From an uncultured Bacillota bacterium (lineage in GTDB: Bacteria > Bacillota_I > Bacilli_A > RF39 > UBA660), in NCBI GenBank assembly GCA_947165195.1, contig CAMUZJ010000008.1, positions 1 through 24,021 on the forward strand: a stretch of 24,021 nucleotides of DNA, given 5' to 3'. Of this stretch, positions 22,353 to 24,021 are shown piece by piece. The translations under genes were made by a program, and so were the position numbers. Under the pieces are notes generated by a model. The model had not been told where the DNA came from, did no database searches, and worked only from the letters and a program-made list of their open reading frames with translations. How positions within the stretch are numbered: the stretch's first letter is position 1; each line of letters starts with the position of its first letter.

Positions 22353-22979
22353 ATGAAAAAAGTAGAACTTTTAAATCTTAAAGGTGAAAAAGTAAAGGAC
22401 ATTAATTTAAATGAAGAAATATTTGGAATTACCCCAAACAACAATGTTTTAAATGATGCTATTATTTTAGCAATGGCTTCATTAAGACAAGGAACACACA
22501 AGGCAAAGAACCGTTCAGAAGTTTCAGGTGGTGGAAGAAAGCCATGGAAACAAAAAGGAACTGGACACGCACGTCAAGGATCTATTAGAGCTGTACAATG
22601 GGTACATGGTGGTACTTATGGAACTCCAGTGCCAAGGGATTATAGCAAAAAACAAAATCGTAAAGAAAGAAGAATTGCACTAAAATCTGCGTTAAGTGAA
22701 AAAGTAGCAGAAAAAGCATTAATCGTTATAGAAAAATTATCTATGGAAAATGCTAAAACAAAAGATATGGTAGCTCTTCTTGATACATTAAAAATAGCTG
22801 ATAAAAAAGTATTATTAGTAGTTAAAGAATTCGATGATAATACAATATTAGCTTCAAGAAATATGAAAAATGTAGTTTTAATATCTGCAGAAGAATTAAG
22901 TGTTTTAGATGTTGTATCAACAGATGTTATGGTTATAACAGAAGAAGCATTAAAACAAGTTGAGGAGGTGCTTGCATAA
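22353..22979 (+). CDS. rplD: 50S ribosomal protein L4
   Basis: L4 binds 23S rRNA domain I and lines the exit tunnel with an extended loop. The 208-residue protein has the basic loop region KNRSEVSGGGRKPWKQKGTG followed by HARQGSIRAVQWVHGG and a globular domain with the ALKSALSEKV segment, all typical. In enteric bacteria L4 is the repressor of its own operon through the S10 leader. The gene follows a 66-nt spacer after rplC with SD AAAGGAGG, and its stop TAA shares one base with the rplW ATG. Confidence 0.98.
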   Translation: MKKVELLNLKGEKVKDINLNEEIFGITPNNNVLNDAIILAMASLRQGTHKAKNRSEVSGGGRKPWKQKGTGHARQGSIRAVQWVHGGTYGTPVPRDYSKKQNRKERRIALKSALSEKVAEKALIVIEKLSMENAKTKDMVALLDTLKIADKKVLLVVKEFDDNTILASRNMKNVVLISAEELSVLDVVSTDVMVITEEALKQVEEVLA

Positions 22980-23263
22980 TGAAAGACACTAAATATTTAG
23001 AAATAATTAAAGCACCAGTGATTACTGAAAAATCAGAAGCTGCTAAAATGGAAGGAAAATATACTTTTAAAGTAGATCCAAAAGCTAAGAAAACTGAGAT
23101 TAAAGAAGCAATCGAAAAATTATTTAACGTTAAAGTAAAAGCAATTAGAACTATTAACGTAAAAGTAAAGAAAAGAAGAGTTGGTCGTTATACAGGATTA
23201 ACGAATCGTTCAAAAAAAGCAATTGTTACTCTTGCAGAAGGACAAACAATTGATCTTGGTTAA
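22979..23263 (+). CDS. rplW: 50S ribosomal protein L23
   Basis: L23 sits at the tunnel exit and is the docking site for trigger factor and signal recognition particle. The 94-residue protein has the bacterial pattern IIKAPVITEKSEAAKMEGKY, the following VDPKAKKTEIKEAIEKLFNV and VKAIRTINVKVKKRRVGRYT. ATG 22979 overlaps the rplD stop, and a GAGGAGG SD at the end of rplD serves it. Confidence 0.98.
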   Translation: MKDTKYLEIIKAPVITEKSEAAKMEGKYTFKVDPKAKKTEIKEAIEKLFNVKVKAIRTINVKVKKRRVGRYTGLTNRSKKAIVTLAEGQTIDLG

Positions 23264-23278
23264 GGAGGAGAATAAATA

Positions 23279-24021
23279 ATGGCAATCAGAAATTATAAAC
23301 CTACTACACCAGGCCGTAGAAAAATGAGTGCATTAATTAATGAAGAAATTACAACTAGCACTCCTGAAAAATCTCTTGTTGTTACAATGAGAAAAAATGG
23401 TGGACGTAATAATCAAGGTAAGATAACTGTTCGTCATCAAGGTGGAGGAGCAAAAAGAAAATATCGTATCATTGATTTTAAAAGAAATAAAGCTAACGTA
23501 CCTGGAACAGTAGCAAGTATCGAATATGATCCAAATAGAACTGCAAATATTGCATTAATCAATTATGCAGATGGTGAAAAAAGATATATCATTGCTCCAA
23601 AAGGTTTAGTTGTTGGACAAACAATTGAATCAGGAGAAGCAGCTGATATTAAAGTTGGTAACGCTTTACCAATTATGAATATTCCAGTTGGTACTATGGT
23701 TCATAATATTGAACTTCGTCCTGGAAAAGGTGGAGAATTAGCAAGAAGTGCTGGTTCATCCGCACAAATCCTTGGTCGTGAAGGTAACTATGTTATGATT
23801 CGTTTATCAAGTGGTGAACAAAGAAAAGTTTTAGGAACATGTATGGCAACAGTTGGAGAAGTTGGAAATGAAGATTCTTCACTTGTTAAAGTAGGAAAAG
23901 CAGGACGTACACGTCATATGGGTATTCGCCCAACAGTTCGTGGTTCTGTTATGAATCCTAATGACCATCCACATGGTGGTGGTGAAGGACGTGCTCCAGT
24001 AGGACGTAAAGCACCAATGAC
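23279..24021 (+). CDS. rplB: 50S ribosomal protein L2 (3' end outside window)
   Basis: L2 is needed for subunit joining and peptidyl transferase activity. The frame from ATG 23279 (SD AAGGAGGAG) stays open to the window edge for 247 codons, so about 30 residues are missing. Seen: the N-terminal MAIRNYKPTTPGRRKMSAL, the RNA-binding VRHQGGGAKRKYRIIDFKR, VHNIELRPGKGGELARSAG, and near the edge VRGSVMNPNDHPHGGGEGR with the His important for peptidyl transfer. It continues the standard S10 operon order. Confidence 0.98.
   Translation, partial: MAIRNYKPTTPGRRKMSALINEEITTSTPEKSLVVTMRKNGGRNNQGKITVRHQGGGAKRKYRIIDFKRNKANVPGTVASIEYDPNRTANIALINYADGEKRYIIAPKGLVVGQTIESGEAADIKVGNALPIMNIPVGTMVHNIELRPGKGGELARSAGSSAQILGREGNYVMIRLSSGEQRKVLGTCMATVGEVGNEDSSLVKVGKAGRTRHMGIRPTVRGSVMNPNDHPHGGGEGRAPVGRKAPM

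Noticed and set aside
1..24021. CRISPR array, insertion sequence, tRNA or rRNA genes
   Set aside because: Looked for on both strands; no regularly spaced repeats, transposase frames, terminal inverted repeats, or cloverleaf sequences with a TTCGA-type arm were seen.
1..24021. Mollicute genetic code (TGA as Trp)
   Set aside because: Conserved tryptophans in the read proteins are TGG and all proteins have normal length under the standard code. There is no positive evidence of reassignment.

Overview
The window is a continuous, all-forward stretch of bacterial chromosome with very low GC (roughly 30% by eye), dense coding, AGGAGG-type ribosome binding sites and short U-tailed terminators. Every complete protein is best matched by Bacillota, mostly Bacilli-type families (YvcK, WhiA, a Spo0A-like regulator, a YvlD-like membrane protein, a processive-type lipid glycosyltransferase). 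I infer an AT-rich member of the Bacilli, possibly one of the uncultured gut lineages near Erysipelotrichia or the Mollicutes, that keeps the standard genetic code. All 21 visible stop codons are TAA (18) or TAG (3). No phage, insertion sequence, CRISPR array, tRNA or rRNA was seen.

Layout. (1) 2-253: the tail of an unrecognised gene and its terminator. (2) 364-6333: an operon of uvrA (excision repair), a four-helix YvlD-like membrane protein, lgt (lipoprotein lipidation), yvcK and whiA, ended by a terminator at about 6362-6393. RapZ, often found beside yvcK, is absent. (3) 6485-8143: a single gene fusing a TGS domain, a ThrRS-editing-like domain and a uridine-kinase domain. (4) 8262-9266: gap with its own promoter and terminator. 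(5) 9328-12723: carB, without carA, behind a 190-nt leader that contains alternative hairpins, a possible 36-codon ORF and an intrinsic terminator. (6) 12821-17472: a tightly packed operon pgk, acetyltransferase-like gene, LPG-synthase-type membrane protein, GT4 diacylglycerol glucosyltransferase, tpiA. Two glycolytic genes thus bracket a glycolipid module. (7) 17579-18349: a Spo0A-like response regulator whose phosphoacceptor Asp is Glu. (8) 18445-19722: an AAA_14/DUF4143 ATPase with altered Walker B and nuclease-like residues. (9) 19768-20979: a DinB-type polymerase. (10) 21083-24021: the S10 ribosomal protein operon start (rpsJ, rplC, rplD, rplW, rplB partial) behind a strong promoter and a folded leader RNA.

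The genes are mostly housekeeping: lower glycolysis (gap, pgk, tpiA), carbamoyl phosphate supply, envelope lipid and lipoprotein maturation, DNA repair, and translation. The less ordinary parts are the carB leader, the rpsJ leader, the Spo0A-like protein carrying Glu at the phosphorylation site, and the ATPase with altered catalytic residues. Many promoters here have an extended -10 (TGn before the -10 hexamer). I did not find a clearly new multi-gene system; the best candidates for undescribed biology are the two leader RNAs and the Spo0A variant.
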